Source of the DNA: Thereva unica
Lineage: Eukaryota; Arthropoda; Insecta; Diptera; Therevidae
NCBI GenBank assembly: GCA_949987705.1
Contig: CATLJY010000847.1
Location: forward strand, 1 to 64,000
Direction: 5' to 3'
Length of the DNA stretch: 64,000 bases
Below are positions 10,785 to 21,847 of this stretch, piece after piece (the stretch's first letter is position 1; each line of letters begins with the position of its first letter). The notes under the pieces are model-generated. The model was given only the letters and a program-made list of their open reading frames with translations, did no database searches and was not told where the DNA came from. Both the position numbers and the translations under genes were made by a program.

Positions 10785-11436
10785 TCGAATTAGAATGTTC
10801 GCCCTATGTACCATTTTCAAAAGCATTTTTAGCATTGTTCTCCACACTTATATTAAAATGTGAGATAGACAAATTGTAGCCCCTAGCCTATACTTTCAGA
10901 AACCGTTTTGGAAATTTCAATCGGGCTACTCTGCTAATATTGGCGCAATGTGCAAGATTAGGGTCCATTTTGTTTATACTGCAATTATGCAGAAACTATA
11001 CATGCGACAAATTTCATCTTTTGGCAGTTTAAAGTATATGTACCGGAGTATTATGTCCCAAAAATTCATACCCTAATATTGCAAAGTAACAGAGGTATGA
11101 GTTTTTGAAAAAAGTGGCCTTTTTAAGGGGTTTTCTAGCTTTTCTTTTCGAAAAATTATCCGATCGAGGTCTAGTAAACCCCATTTTGTTGGGTTTTCAA
11201 TTCTCTATAAATATTCTGTTGGGAGTAACGTGATTCATCCAGTACTTTTTATCGTATACGCCAAAAAAGGGAAAAAGTACCCATTTTTGTTGCTAATTAT
11301 TGTTTAAACAATTCCACATGAGTAAATTTTGGCTGGTTTTTTGGTTTTAGTAATCTATGAGATACCCCTGAAGTAGTAGTGCAAGCAGTTTGCAGTACAA
11401 TTTTATAACACGAAAAAATCTCTAATGACTGGTCTA
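10785..11436 (-). repeat. right inverted arm of the foldback element
   Basis: Reverse complement of 377-1036. The terminus CTCTAATGACTGGTCT mirrors the left AGGCCAGTCATTAGAG. AAGT (11437-11440) follows. Confidence 0.85.
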
Positions 11437-11990
11437 AAGTGCCTGGAATTCTGCCTGTTGTGTGATGATTAAATATCTTGTGGAAGCGGCTTGCGTTTGT
11501 TGCTGCTTGCGCGCTGCCTTGCTGTTTGTGTGTTGCCTTTTGCTGCTTGATGGGGTATAACTTCGTCCCTCTGTTAGTGGATGGTTGCTGCAAATTAATT
11601 TTTGAGTATTAAGTCGTTAGTGAGCAATTTCACTACGATTCCCTTTAGAATGCTAACTCAGTACTTTAGTAGATTCAAAAATAGGAAAAAAAAGCCTCAA
11701 TGCTGCTTTTTGATTGATTGAAATTGCTTCGAAAACCTCAAGGCGATTTTATGTCTTCTAGGTCAATTCACTAGAAAGACTGAATGCAATCTGATTTTGA
11801 CGGGACTATGTGTCAGTATTTATTTTCACTTGAATAATGGTTGCGACTACCTTGTGGTGGGGGGCTTCGCTTTCGAAGTATATACTTTCGGGTTTATGTA
11901 CTTGATATGTGTTCGATATGCGATCAGCTGTTCCTTTTCTGCCCGTAGACGTCAAATGGGCTTTTATTTTGGTAAGTATATTTTTATCTC
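11437..11990 (-). repeat. BEL-B 3' LTR fragment 2
   Basis: Matches about 30113-30665 of the intact-order LTR with few differences. It ends at TTATCTC (11984-11990), which is duplicated at 24671-24677 after the LINE. Short ORFs here are shadows of LTR sequence. Confidence 0.88.
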
Positions 11991-13409
11991 ATTCACTCCC
12001 CCAACCAAATTTTTCAACAGTCTCCTTAGCAAAAGATTCACCCAGCACTAGTACTTCAGCTGGTTCAGACAAATCGGGTTGTATAGAACCGACGATTAAT
12101 CAAACAAATGTAAATGAATCTTTTCCTGGTGACTGCACTCAGAAGTATCAGAAAACCCCTAATCTAGTGAAGTATCAGAAAACCCCTAATCAGCTCTAGA
12201 TAGTTCAAGTTTTTGCAACACCAATGGAGTTTTTTGCAATGAATTGGACCAAGGTCCTTTCCATGTTTTTGTAGCTGATACTAATAAGGATAGAAAGGAT
12301 TTAAGTCCACTTTCAGTAGGACGCAGTTTGAGAGACTGTAAAGGAATTGAGACCACTACCAAAGTGGCCTTCAATAAAGTAAAAATAGTTTTCAAAAAGG
12401 CGCTCGATGCCAACAATTTCATGAAAGGCAACCCTCTTGCTCCCAACTGGAGAAGCTACATACCTCTGGGTGCAGTCTCCACGCCCATCATGATTCACGG
12501 GGTTGATTCGGACATCAATGAAGTAGAACTCATCGAAGCCCTAAGAAGCGGTAATCCGGAATGGTCTTTCAGAAAGGTCTTCAGAATTAAATGGAAAAAA
12601 AGAATTGGGGATCGGATGATGTTCTCGGACACGGGTAGGGTCAAAATTTTTATAGACGGAAAAATTTCGCCCGATTATCTTAAAATTCACTATACTCCTT
12701 CACGGTTAGCAAATTTGTAGCTCCTCCGAGTAGATGTTATAGGTGCCAACGATTTGGACATATTAGCACTTTGTGCAAATCCAAAACAGCCATCTGTGGA
12801 AGATGTGCAAATCCAGATTGTAGTGAGAGCAATAAATTCAATAAAGATCTCAAGTGTGTAAACTGCAAAGGACAACATGCAGCTTTTGATTCATCGTGTC
12901 CTATATGGAGGAGAGAATTAGATCTGGTCCAAATTATGAGAAGGGGATCGCACTCAAGAAATGACGCTTGGAGGAACTACAAATCTAAAAATAGAACTCC
13001 CATTACCCCTAACCCTAAACCAAATCCCTTTAACACCAACTTACAAATACCAAAAATTGCTTGGAACTCAGTTGCTTCCCAGTCAGAAGGAGAGTGTTAT
13101 AGAGGTCGAAACTTAAAAGTTACAAACAAGATCACCATTGATCCGCCAAAAACCACCTCCAGCATAAAGAATCACTCAGACTCCTCAAATCACCCTACAA
13201 AGCCTCCGACATATACAGATATAAGTAACCTAATAAAAAAATTTAAAGTCGACTACCTTTCACTATTAAATAATATATCTGATACGGAGAGACAGGGCAA
13301 CTCGTTATCTGAGTCCACAATAAAAACATTAGATGACTTAATAATGGAATGCAAAAAAACCTCAGTTGGCACAACTACACTTGAACCTGTAATAAACCCA
13401 GAATGTTGA
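11991..13409 (+). pseudogene. I-LINE ORF1 (Gag-like RNA-binding protein), frameshifted
   Basis: Three overlapping frames together give an ORF1 protein: a Ser/Thr-rich N-terminus, a central region ending near 12715, and a C-terminal region with knuckles CYRCQRFGHISTLC and CGRCANPDC...CVNCKGQH. Such proteins bind LINE RNA as a chaperone. A 27-bp direct repeat (KYQKTPN twice) sits near 12141-12190, and the frame shifts just after it and again near 12715. The stop at 13409 is followed closely by the ORF2 start region. Confidence 0.75.
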
Positions 13410-13518
13410 TTCTTACAAATCAATATTCAGAGTTTAAAAAAATAAATGGTTAAAAAATTTTTTTTAAAAAAATTCTTTTCATTAACTAAAAAATGTACTG
13501 AAAAGTAAAAAATAAAAA

Positions 13519-15125
13519 AAAAGGGCTGTGGCACTAGAGAACTGCCGCGGTAAAGCTATTGCATAGCATTTTTTATCAACTCATAATTATTTATTTATTT
13601 TATTTATGCAGTATTTTTTCACCGATATCAATTCAAGGTTTTTCTTTGATATTCGCTCCTAAGTGGATGTCGACGTCGTTATAGGGATGCACGGTCAAAA
13701 TTAAAGCCCTTCAGCTTCAGCGGTGTGGGTTAACCCCAATTTACCCCCTTAGGGAATGAATTTCGAAAAATCGCTTCTTAGTGGATGTCCAAGTCATTAA
13801 AAGGATGCACTGTCAAAATTTCAGCCCCATAGCTCCAGGGGTTTGGGTAAGCCCCATTTCACCCCCTTAGGAGATGAATTTCGAAAAATCTCTTTATATT
13901 GGATGTCCACGCCATTATAGGGATGCACTGTCAAAATTTCAGCCCTATAACTTTAGCGGTTTGGATACACCCCATTTCAACCCCTTAGGGGATGAATTTC
14001 GAAAAATCGCTATTTAGTGGATGTCCACGCCATTATAGGGATGCACTGTCAAAATCTCAGCCCAATAGCTTTAGCGATTTGGGTAAACCCCATTTCACCC
14101 CCTTAGGGGATGAATTTCGAAAAATCGCTTTTTAATGGATGTCCACGCCATTATAGGGATGCACTGTCAAAATGTCAGCCCTATAGCTCCCGCGGTTTGG
14201 GTAAACCCCATTTCACCCCCTTAGGGGTTGAATTTCGAAAAATCGCTTTATAGTGGATGTCCACGCAATTATTAGGATGCACTGTCAAAATTTCAGCCCA
14301 ATAGCTTTAGCGGTTTGGATAAACCCCATTTCACCCCCTTGGGGCATGAATTTCGAAAAATCGCTTTTTATTGGATGTCCACGTCATTATAGGGATGCAC
14401 TGTCAAATTTTCAGCCCTATAGCTCCTGCGGTTTGGGTAAACCCCATTTCACCCCCTTAGGGGATGATTTTCGAAAAATCGCTTTACAGTGGGTGTCCAC
14501 GCCATTATAGGGATGCACTGTCAAAATTTCAGCCCTATAGCTCTAGCGGTTTGGGTAAACCCCATTTCACCCCCTTAGGGGATCAATTTCGAAAAATCGC
14601 TTTTTAGTGGATGTCCACGTCATTATAGGGATGCACTGTCAAAATTTCAGCCCTATAGCTTTAGCGGTTTGGATAAACCTCATTTCACCCTCTTAGGGGA
14701 TGAATTTCGAAAAATCGCTTTTTAGTGGATGTCCACGCCATTATAGGGATGCACTGTCAAAATTTCAGCCCTATAGCTTTAGCGGTTTGGGTAAACCCCA
14801 TTCAATGACGCACCGTGTTAGGTTTTTTTCGTTACGGAATTTCTCGATTCGGTCACCGCGCTCAAAGCCTGCGATAAAAGCTATGCAATAGCTTAAAAAT
14901 TATTGATTTTTTAGAAACTTATTTATTATTTTGTAGAGGGGAGTTTCGTGTAACAGTTGTCAACAGACACTTTACTTCCGTTTAATTTTGAAATTTTTAA
15001 AATTTTTAAACATCGAAGTAGGCGCTTCATAAAATTTCCCCTCTCGTGTTAGGTTTTTTTTCGTTACGGAATTTCTCAATTCGGTCACCCCGCTCAAAGC
15101 CTGCGATAAAAGCTATGCAATAGCT
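13519..15125. mobile_element. 1.6-kb element with 118-bp tandem repeats and hairpin ends
   Basis: Flanked by TAAAAA (13513-13518 and 15126-15131) and inserted in the left hairpin arm of SatE-1, which is continuous in the other copies. Near both ends are perfect mini-hairpins, AGCTATTGCATAGC (about 13554-13567) and AGCTATGCAATAGCT (about 15111-15125). An 85-bp right-end block is present twice (about 14814-14898 and 15045-15131). There is no transposase, so it is a non-autonomous element of unrecognised family. Confidence 0.7.
13650..14810 (+). repeat. 118-bp tandem array, about ten units
   Basis: GGATGTCC-type landmarks recur near 13661, 13779, 13898, 14016, 14134, 14253, 14372, 14490, 14607 and 14726. 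Each unit has GGGATGCACTGTCAAAATTT, AGCGGTTTGGGTAAACCCCA and GAATTTCGAAAAATCGC. Short ORFs across it are artefacts of repetition. Confidence 0.92.
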
Positions 15126-15450
15126 TAAAAATATTTTAAAGAAAGCGTGAAATTTAAATTTTAATGAAAAAGTTAATTAAAAGAATGGCGCATTTTTCAT
15201 CAAAAATTGAAAATATAACTGTAAATCGCGTGAGATTTACAATAACCCTCAATTTTTTGCTTTGTTAATTTCAAATTCTAACAAAATTTTTTGATGAAAA
15301 ATGCACCATTCTTTTAATTAACTTTTTCATTAAAATTGAAATTTCACGCTTTCTTTAAAATATTTTTTATTTTTTACTTTTCAGTTCATTTTTTAGTTAA
15401 TGAAAAGAATTTTTTTTTAAAAATTTTTTTTAACCATTTATTTTATTTTC
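15126..15450. repeat. terminal hairpin of SatE-1
   Basis: Arms of about 77 bp or more (about 15130-15206 and 15290-15366) are inverted copies beginning AAAGAAAGCGTGAAATTT, around an 80-bp loop. With the outer part at 13444-13518 and its partner at about 15366-15450, the original arms were about 160 bp. Confidence 0.88.
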
Positions 15451-16019
15451 TACTTTTTAGTTTATTATATGTATTCCGCCATTTTATGATGGCAATTCTA
15501 TTAGATTTAAAATTACGTCACACAGTTTACTGTATTCATTTGATACCCATGTCGTGGGCTCGGTGGAACATAATTGCAAAAACGGCCGCCATCTCGGAAC
15601 CGTCTTCTTGATTTTTTTACAAAAAGGTCAGATTGCATTTAGTACTTATACATGATGAGTTGAACTCAAGTTGAACCCAAGTCTAACTTGATGTAAACGG
15701 GAGTCGAGTTGGGTTAAGGTTGACTGAACTCGACTCAGCTCTGCTACCTGGGTTTAGTTGAAATTATGCATACGGACATGAGTTCAGTATTTGAGTAGTT
15801 GAATTTAGTTGACAGCAGCATCTCTGTGTTTGTTTGTGATTTTTTGTAACGTGTATTGCTTCTTTATTATCAACTCACCCTTAACTCAACTATTCATCTC
15901 ATCATGCATACACATTAACCACCCGAACTACGAGTGTGTGCAAAATTGGAAGTTGATCGGTTATATTTTCTACTTTTTAGTCTATTATAAGCTTTCCGCA
16001 ATTTAGTGTTGGCCGCCAT
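15451..16019. other. SatE-1 spacer, GTTGA-rich
   Basis: Non-coding. It contains one diverged relic of the 269-bp unit (about 15535-15610, with GGCCGCCATCTCGG) and a block dense in GTTGA/TCAAC words (about 15655-15910). The same spacer is in SatE-2 and SatE-3 in the opposite orientation. Confidence 0.7.
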
Positions 16020-16838
16020 TTTGAATTTGGAATGACGCCACATAGCTTATTGTGTTCTACCTGTCATATCTTTTCATTTGATACCCATGTCAGAGGGCCG
16101 CGGAGCATAATTTCAAAAATCGGGCGCCATTTTGGAACCGCCATCTTGATATTTTTACAAAATGGCCAGATTGCATTGTCAACCAAACTAAACGTGTATG
16201 CAAAATTTCAGCTCTATCCGAAACCGGGAAGTAGGTCAAATTTAACTGCCAAGATTTGACGACAAACAGTGTAAGTGTTGGCCGCCATTTTGAATTTGGA
16301 ATGACGCCACATAGCTTATTGTGTTCTACCTGTCATATCCTTTCATTTGATACCCATGTCAGAGGGCCGCGGAGCACAATTTCAAAAATCGGGCGCCATT
16401 TTGGAACCGCCATCTTGATATTTTTACAAAATGGCCAGATTGCATTGTCATCCAAACTAAACGTGTATGCAAAATTTCAGCTCTATCCGAAACCGGGAAG
16501 TGGGTCAAGTTTAACTTCCAAGATTTGACGACAAACAGTGTAAGTGTTGGCCGCCATTTTGAATTTGGAATGACGCCACATAGCTTATTGTGTTCTACCT
16601 GTCATATCCGTTCATTTGATACCCATGTCAGAGGGCCGCGGAGCACAATTTCAAAAATCGGGCGCCATTTTGGAACCGCCATCTTGATATTTTTACAAAA
16701 TGGCCAGATTGCATCGTCATCCAAACTAAACGTGTATGCAAAATTTCAGCTCTATCCGAAACCGGGAAGTTGGTCAAATTTAACTTCCAAGATTTGACGC
16801 GGAGCACAATTTCAAAAATCGGGCGCCATTTTGGAACC
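16020..16838 (+). repeat. 269-bp satellite array of SatE-1
   Basis: Three units with a period of 269 bp, each containing GCCGCCATTTTGAATTTGG, GATACCCATGTCAGAGGG, GCGCCATTTTGGAACC and GCCATCTTGAT. The third unit jumps at about 16799 to a later part of a monomer. The last monomer is split by the RTE-like insertion and resumes at 18440. The 90-codon frames are by-products of the repeat. Confidence 0.93.
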
Positions 16839-18439
16839 TATGTGCCCCTTAATCCCTCGTGGGACATAGGGCGGAAACAGTTGCCCTCCAGCGGACTCTG
16901 TTTTGCGCGACAGCTCTTAGCTCTGACCAGGATCTCCCAGTAGTTGCGGCCTCTGCTAGTAGGGTTCTCCTCCACGTTGTTCTAGGTCTTCCAACTCGAC
17001 GGGATCCTTGCGGGTTCCAGTCAAGGGCCTGTTTGGCTAGATTTTCGTTATCGCGTCGCAAGGTGTGGCCAACCCAATTCCATTTCCTTCGCCTGATTTG
17101 GTCGTCTATCCTTTCTTGGCCGGCACGGCGCCATAGCTCTTCATTTGAAATTCTATCTTGCCAGCGGATTTTTAGGATACGACGTAGGCATCTGTTTATG
17201 AAGACTTGTAGGCGCCCTGTGATGAATTGGGTGACTTTCCATGTTTCGCAACCGTATAAAAGAACTGCCTTAACGTTGGAGTTGAACAGCCGCAATTTGG
17301 TGTTGGTTGAGATCTCCGTTGATCTCCATATGTGGAACAAGCATGCATATGCGCTTCGTGCTTTATTTATTCTGGAACTGACGTCTTCTTCTGCACCACC
17401 ATTTTCGGTAATAATACTACCGAGGTAGCAGAATTTATCTACCAGTTCCACGTCACGGTTATTCAGCGCAGTTCGTTCAAGTGTGTTTGCATTTATCCGC
17501 ATTTCTTTGGTTTTATTCGGATTCAGCCTTAAGCCTGCTAGACTACTTTCTGTTGCCAAATTGTTTAACATGTTTTTTAGCTCCTGATGTCTGTGGGCCA
17601 GCAAACAGATATCATCTGCGTAGTCGAGGTCCTTAAGGCGATCTAGCAAACCCCACTGTATGCCGCCTGTTCTACTATCTAGAGCGCCAACAAGAATGTC
17701 ATTTATTACTATAAGAAATAGTAATGGGGATAGTAAGCATCCTTGTCGTACTCCTGAACTCACCTCAAAGCTGTCGGATAATTTTCCGTTATGGAGAACT
17801 CTGCATTTGGAATTGTTGTATAGGGCTTTTATCAATTCTATTATCTTATCCGGCAGTCCATGTCGCCGTAATGCCTGCCATATAAAGCTCCTATTAACCG
17901 AGTCGAACGCTTTCTCATAATCTACGAAAGCAAGGTAAAGGGGGGATCGGAATTCAGTAGACTGTTCCACTATTATTCTTAAGGTGTTGATGTGATCTAT
18001 ACATGAACGGCCCTTCCTGAATCCGGCCTGCTGCCTTCTAAGCGTTTGATCTACTGCCTCTCTTATTCTTGATAGTATAGTGTGGGACAAGATTTTACCC
18101 ACAGTAGATAATAGACAGATGCCTCTCCAGTTGTCGCATATTGTTAGATCCCCCTTTTTAGGTATTTTGACTATGATACCTTCCGTCCAATCCTCCGGAA
18201 AGGTACAGGTGTTCCATGCTAATTCGAGGATTGGCTGAAGCGCATCTGCTATGAGGCTTGAGTCGGCTTTCAACAATTCTGGCGGGATGCCATCTTTTCC
18301 AGCTGCTTTACCATTGGCCATCGCATGAATTGCGGTTACTATTTCCGTCTTGGATGGGGCCCGGGTGTTGATTCTTATCGGCTGTGCATTGTTGCTGTTT
18401 TCCTGAGGTTCCTGTGTGAGTGAGCCATTCAGGGCGGCG
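16839..18439 (-). mobile_element. 5'-truncated RTE-like LINE
   Basis: Perfect 11-bp duplication ATTTTGGAACC (16828-16838 and 18440-18450). It carries the RT region and C-terminus only and lacks the endonuclease. The 3' non-coding part is about 10 bp (GGGGCACATA on the minus strand) with no poly-A. It landed within one satellite monomer. Confidence 0.88.
16849..18439 (-). CDS. RTE-like reverse transcriptase, truncated at 5', frame open
   Basis: The frame is open from the truncation point to the stop at 16849, about 530 codons; the first Met is at 18321. RT blocks in order: GKAAGKDGIPPELLK, GFRKGRSCIDHI, FVDYEKAFDSVNR, SGVRQGCLLSPLLF and the catalytic LDYADDICLL. The C-terminus has YLGSIITENGGAEEDVSSRI, LLYGCETWK and RRRKWNWVGHTLRR, typical of RTE-type proteins. 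The protein would copy LINE RNA at a nicked target, but the endonuclease is missing. Clade assignment from motifs is moderate. Confidence 0.85.
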
Positions 18440-18606
18440 ATTTTGGAACCGCCATCTTGATATTTTTACAAAATGGCCAGATTCCATTGTCATCCAAACT
18501 AAACGTGTAGGTATGCAAAATTTCAGCTCTATCCGAAATCGGGAAGTGGGTCAAATTTAACTTCCAAGATTTGACGACAAACAGTGTAAGTTAAATAAAA
18601 GAATTT
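18440..18606 (+). repeat. 269-bp satellite, last partial unit and SatE-1 end
   Basis: Completes the monomer broken by the RTE-like insertion and runs to GTTAAATAAAAGAATTT (18590-18606), the reverse complement of the SatE-2 and SatE-3 left end. Confidence 0.88.
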
Positions 18607-19770
18607 AAAAAAACCTAAACTCATTAGTGCATTTCCTAAGTCTAAATGATATTGACATTTTAATTATAGCGGAGACCTGGCTCTTGCCAACGGAGCAGGT
18701 CAAGATTCCAGGCTATAATGTAATCTTGAAGTCTAGACAAGATGGCTTTGGCGGCACAGCTATAACCATCAAAAACAATATCATGTTTAGAGAAATTCAT
18801 TGTGGGAACCAACTAGAGTCTTGTGGGATTACCACAACCAACCTTGTGAGAAACGTCACTCTATTCTCAATCTATACCACACCTCATATGAGCAACCTTC
18901 TTTTTAAAAATGCGTTAATAAAAATAAGTAATATGGCTTCACAATTCCCTAGAGCCATTATAGCAGGGGACTATAATGGACGTAATGTTGAGTAGGGGGA
19001 CTCATTAACCAACGGTCGTGGACAAATCCTTTTAGATATCATGTCCAGTATGGGTTTCACTAATATAAATAACTGATTTGCCACTTGAATATCAAGATCT
19101 GCCCAGCACTCAAAATCCATCATAGATCTTTTTTTCATGAACTTTTCTGACTTGGATGCTAGATCCATTCCCAAAAATATTTCGTTTGGGTTAAGCCCCC
19201 ACATCCAAATTAGTATTAAAATCTGCCTACCCAATTCAAGAGACAAACGCTCAACAATTAACAACCGTAAGGTCAACTCCAAATTGAACATCGTAACTGT
19301 TAAAGAAGAGGGCCCCTATGACATCTTGAATAAAATCAAAGAAACTATCAAAGAATCTATAATAGTCATCAACTCCAAAAGTGCCAAATTTACCCCAAAA
19401 AGCTGGTGGAATGCAGACCTCACCAAACTTTTCAGACTTAAATCTATAGCATTAGCATCCTTCAATAGAAGAGGAGCAATTAGTGATCTAATAACACATA
19501 ATAAACTTGATGCCAATTTCAAAAAATTAAAAAAAAATTAAAGCGAGACAACTGGGCAAAACTAATAAATGAGCTATGCTACAAAACTGATATTAAAAAT
19601 TTCTGAAATTTCATCAACAATCTTAAAGGGAGAAAGTCAAGAAATGATTTTTTCACCAATCAGTTGCAACCCTCTGATTTTGTCGATTTCCTTTGTTCAA
19701 AAGTTGTATCTACATCTCAAATCCCAGAGATCAATGATAATTTCAACTCATACACTAATCAGTGGACTAT
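18607..19770 (+). pseudogene. I-LINE ORF2, AP endonuclease region
   Basis: ORF2 starts near 13405 and resumes here after SatE-1. Visible motifs are IDILIIAETWL, GFGGTAITIK, IIAGDYNGRNVE and a later SPHIQI segment, followed by a PKSWWNADLTKLF linker. It would nick target DNA. A stop replaces Trp after NVE (about 18990), and further stops and shifts follow near 19075 and 19540. The linker runs up to NSYTNQWTI at 19770. Confidence 0.75.
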
Positions 19771-19849
19771 TCTTCTCCTTCTTTGATCCGTTAGCTGGCG
19801 GTCCGAGCGGGACGTCCCCGCAACGGATACGCTGCTGTCGGTGCCGCTG
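19771..19849. mobile_element. 79-bp GC-rich insertion with an 11-bp duplication
   Basis: AGTGGACTATT occurs at 19760-19770 and 19850-19860. The 79 bases between are GC-rich, unlike the surroundings, and can fold: CCGTT pairs with AACGG and GCGGG with CCCGC. There is no poly-A. Origin unknown: a small retroposed structured RNA or the tip of a truncated element are both possible. Confidence 0.5.
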
Positions 19850-19860
19850 AGTGGACTATT

Positions 19861-21757
19861 GATGATCAGAGAAACAAACTGTATAACCAGATAAAAAAGA
19901 ACCCTAATTTCACCGAGGAATTGAAACTGGAATACAATAGGTTAGCCTCAGAATTTAATCTTAGGTCACGTGAGGCCTATACCGCATACATCAATTCCAT
20001 TGGAGATAGCATTATAAAAGACCCCAAAAATTTTTTCGATTTCGTTAATTTAAAACGAAAGACATCAGGCTATCCCTCAACAATGACAAATGGTAGAATG
20101 CACTCCTCATGCCCCAAGCAATCTGTAACATGTTTGCTGATAGGTTTAGCGAAATTTATTGCCCCAACTCTATTCCAAGGCACACTGATCCAACTAATGC
20201 GCACCCTCCAGTTCTCATAGATGATTTATGCCTGTCGATTGAAGATATACTGACTGGTTTAAACAACCTTGACCCGAAAAAAGGTCATGGACCTGACAAT
20301 CTGCCCCCTAGTTTTTTCCAACGATGCTCAAATCATATCTCATTCCCTCTGTATCTCATCTTTAACAGGTCATTGTCGTTAGGAAAGTTTCCTACGTTGT
20401 GAAAGAAATCCTACCTCATACCAATCCATAAGGCGTCTGATAAGCATTTAGTGGATAACTACAGAGGTATTGCTATTTTATCAACAATCCCCAAACTGTT
20501 CGAAAAACTCATCCACGACAAAATTTCACCTTTAATCGACCCACACTTAAATGAACAACAACACGGCTTCAGAAAAGGGCGTTCAACCACTTCAAACCTC
20601 ATGGTCTTAGTCTCCGAACTCCTTTGTATCATGGAGAAGGGCTATCAAATCGATGCTATTTACACTGACTTCAGCAAGGCCTTTGATAATGTAGACCATC
20701 ATATTTTACTTTTTAAACTCTCAAAATTTGGAATAACAGGTTCTGCTCTTGAATGGTTAAGATCATATCTCAACGGAAGAACACAGGTTATCAGATTTCA
20801 AGGATTCCTTTCAAAGGAAATCGATGTAACTTCCGGTGTTCCTCAGGGCAGTCATCTTGGCCCTCTTCTGTTCAATATATTCATCGCTGACCTCTCCAAG
20901 AAATTAGAGAATATCCCGCATCTCTTTTACGCGGAGGATCTCAAAATATATAGTGTCATTAAGTCCCAAACCGACGTATCCTTTATTCAGTCAAATCTCA
21001 ATGCATTACAAGACTGGTGCACCACTAATAAGTTGCATCTTAACATCAACAAATGTCAAGCAATTACCTTCTCTCGTAAACATAACACACAGCAGTATTA
21101 TTATCATCTCAACGACACGGTGTTGAATCAAGTCGATCACATTGTCGATCTAGGTGTCGTTCTGGACAAAAAACTTAATTTTAATTTGCACTATGATAAT
21201 ATTACCGCCAGAGCCAACAAACTTCTTGGCTTTATAAAGAGAAGAGCTAAAGAATTCGACAACATTTGGGTCACAAAAACTCTTTTCTGTTCTCTAGTCC
21301 GCCCTATCCTGGAATATGCATGTCCCATCTGGGATCCCATATTTCTCATAAGTAGCAACAGGATGGAATCAATTCAAAAGAAGTTTATCCTCTTTGCTCT
21401 GAGAAGTCGACACGATCCGCGAGACTTTCTAAGCCTACCACCCTACAAAGGCTCAAAGTGTTGCACCTCTTGCCACTCTCTTCTAGAAGAAAATTTCTTA
21501 TCGCGTCTCTCACCTTAGAAGTCCTTAACGGCAACCTTAAAGTGCAGTTTTTGTCGGATATGATCAAGTTCAATGAACATACCCGACTTACAAGACATAC
21601 GAAACTGCTCAAGGAATACCCACATAGGACCGAGTATGCAAAGAATGAGCACGTTAACAGATGCTGCGTGGTCTTTAACAATTATAGATCATGTTACTCC
21701 CCTTCAATAGATAAAGCATCCTATAAAAAAAGACTTAAATCCTTCCTGACAACCTAA
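19861..21757 (+). pseudogene. J1 reverse transcriptase, inactivated
   Basis: RT motifs in order: KGHGPDNLPP, DNYRGIAILSTIPKLFE, HGFRKGRSTTSNLM, YTDFSKAFDNVDH, TSGVPQGSHLGPLLF. The catalytic box reads FYAEDLKIYS, with Glu in place of the first Asp of YADD. There is a frameshift near 20118, a stop at about 20400 where Trp is expected, and a frameshift near 21445. The C-terminus ends KKRLKSFLTT at 21757. Confidence 0.85.
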
Positions 21758-21847
21758 AACACTCCTTAGAATTAAATAATTATATATGCCAGTGTTTGTC
21801 TATAAGAACTCTTGTGTATTTAGTTTAAGTATGCCTTGTTTGGCAAA

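Larger units (their letters stand above)
377..11436. mobile_element. foldback element with ~655-bp inverted arms, satellite core and nested BEL
   Basis: The arms 377-1036 and 10785-11436 are inverted copies, both starting near AGRCCAGTCATTAGAG, and AAGT is duplicated outside them. Without the nested BEL-A (7.2 kb) the element is about 3.86 kb. The centre holds a 126-bp tandem array and has no transposase ORF. Long arms plus a tandem-repeat core resemble foldback elements. Polinton-type genes and a clean 6-bp duplication are absent, so a Polinton origin is not supported. It lies in the BEL-B LTR and was itself hit by BEL-A. Confidence 0.75.
13444..18606 (-). mobile_element. SatE-1: satellite-bearing element with one hairpin end
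   Basis: It interrupts the LINE endonuclease. The LINE reading frame through the target is continuous once the element is removed, with A7 on both sides (13437-13443 and 18607-18613). In the orientation of the other copies it starts AAATTCTTTTATTTAAC and ends AACCATTTA next to a T-run target. It has no coding sequence of its own: a large hairpin (13444-15450), a GTTGA-rich spacer and a 269-bp satellite. It holds a 118-bp-repeat element (13519-15125) and an RTE-like LINE (16839-18439). SatE-2 and SatE-3 are 2.48-kb relatives. Confidence 0.85.

Noticed and set aside
377..11436. Polinton/Maverick
   Set aside because: Long arms beginning AG are suggestive, but there is no clean 6-bp duplication and no polymerase B, integrase or capsid gene.
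13650..14810. CRISPR-like or protein-coding reading of the 118-bp array
   Set aside because: Units are contiguous with no spacers, and the context is eukaryotic transposons. Short ORFs are shadows.
16256..16797. 90-codon frames in every 269-bp unit (also 45073-46376 and 47630-48933)
   Set aside because: They depend on a TTG start overlapping the stop of the previous unit, and the period is not a multiple of 3. They reflect repeat structure, not a gene family.
19771..19849. HDV-like or hammerhead ribozyme
   Set aside because: Stems are present, but I could not place the required catalytic core motifs.
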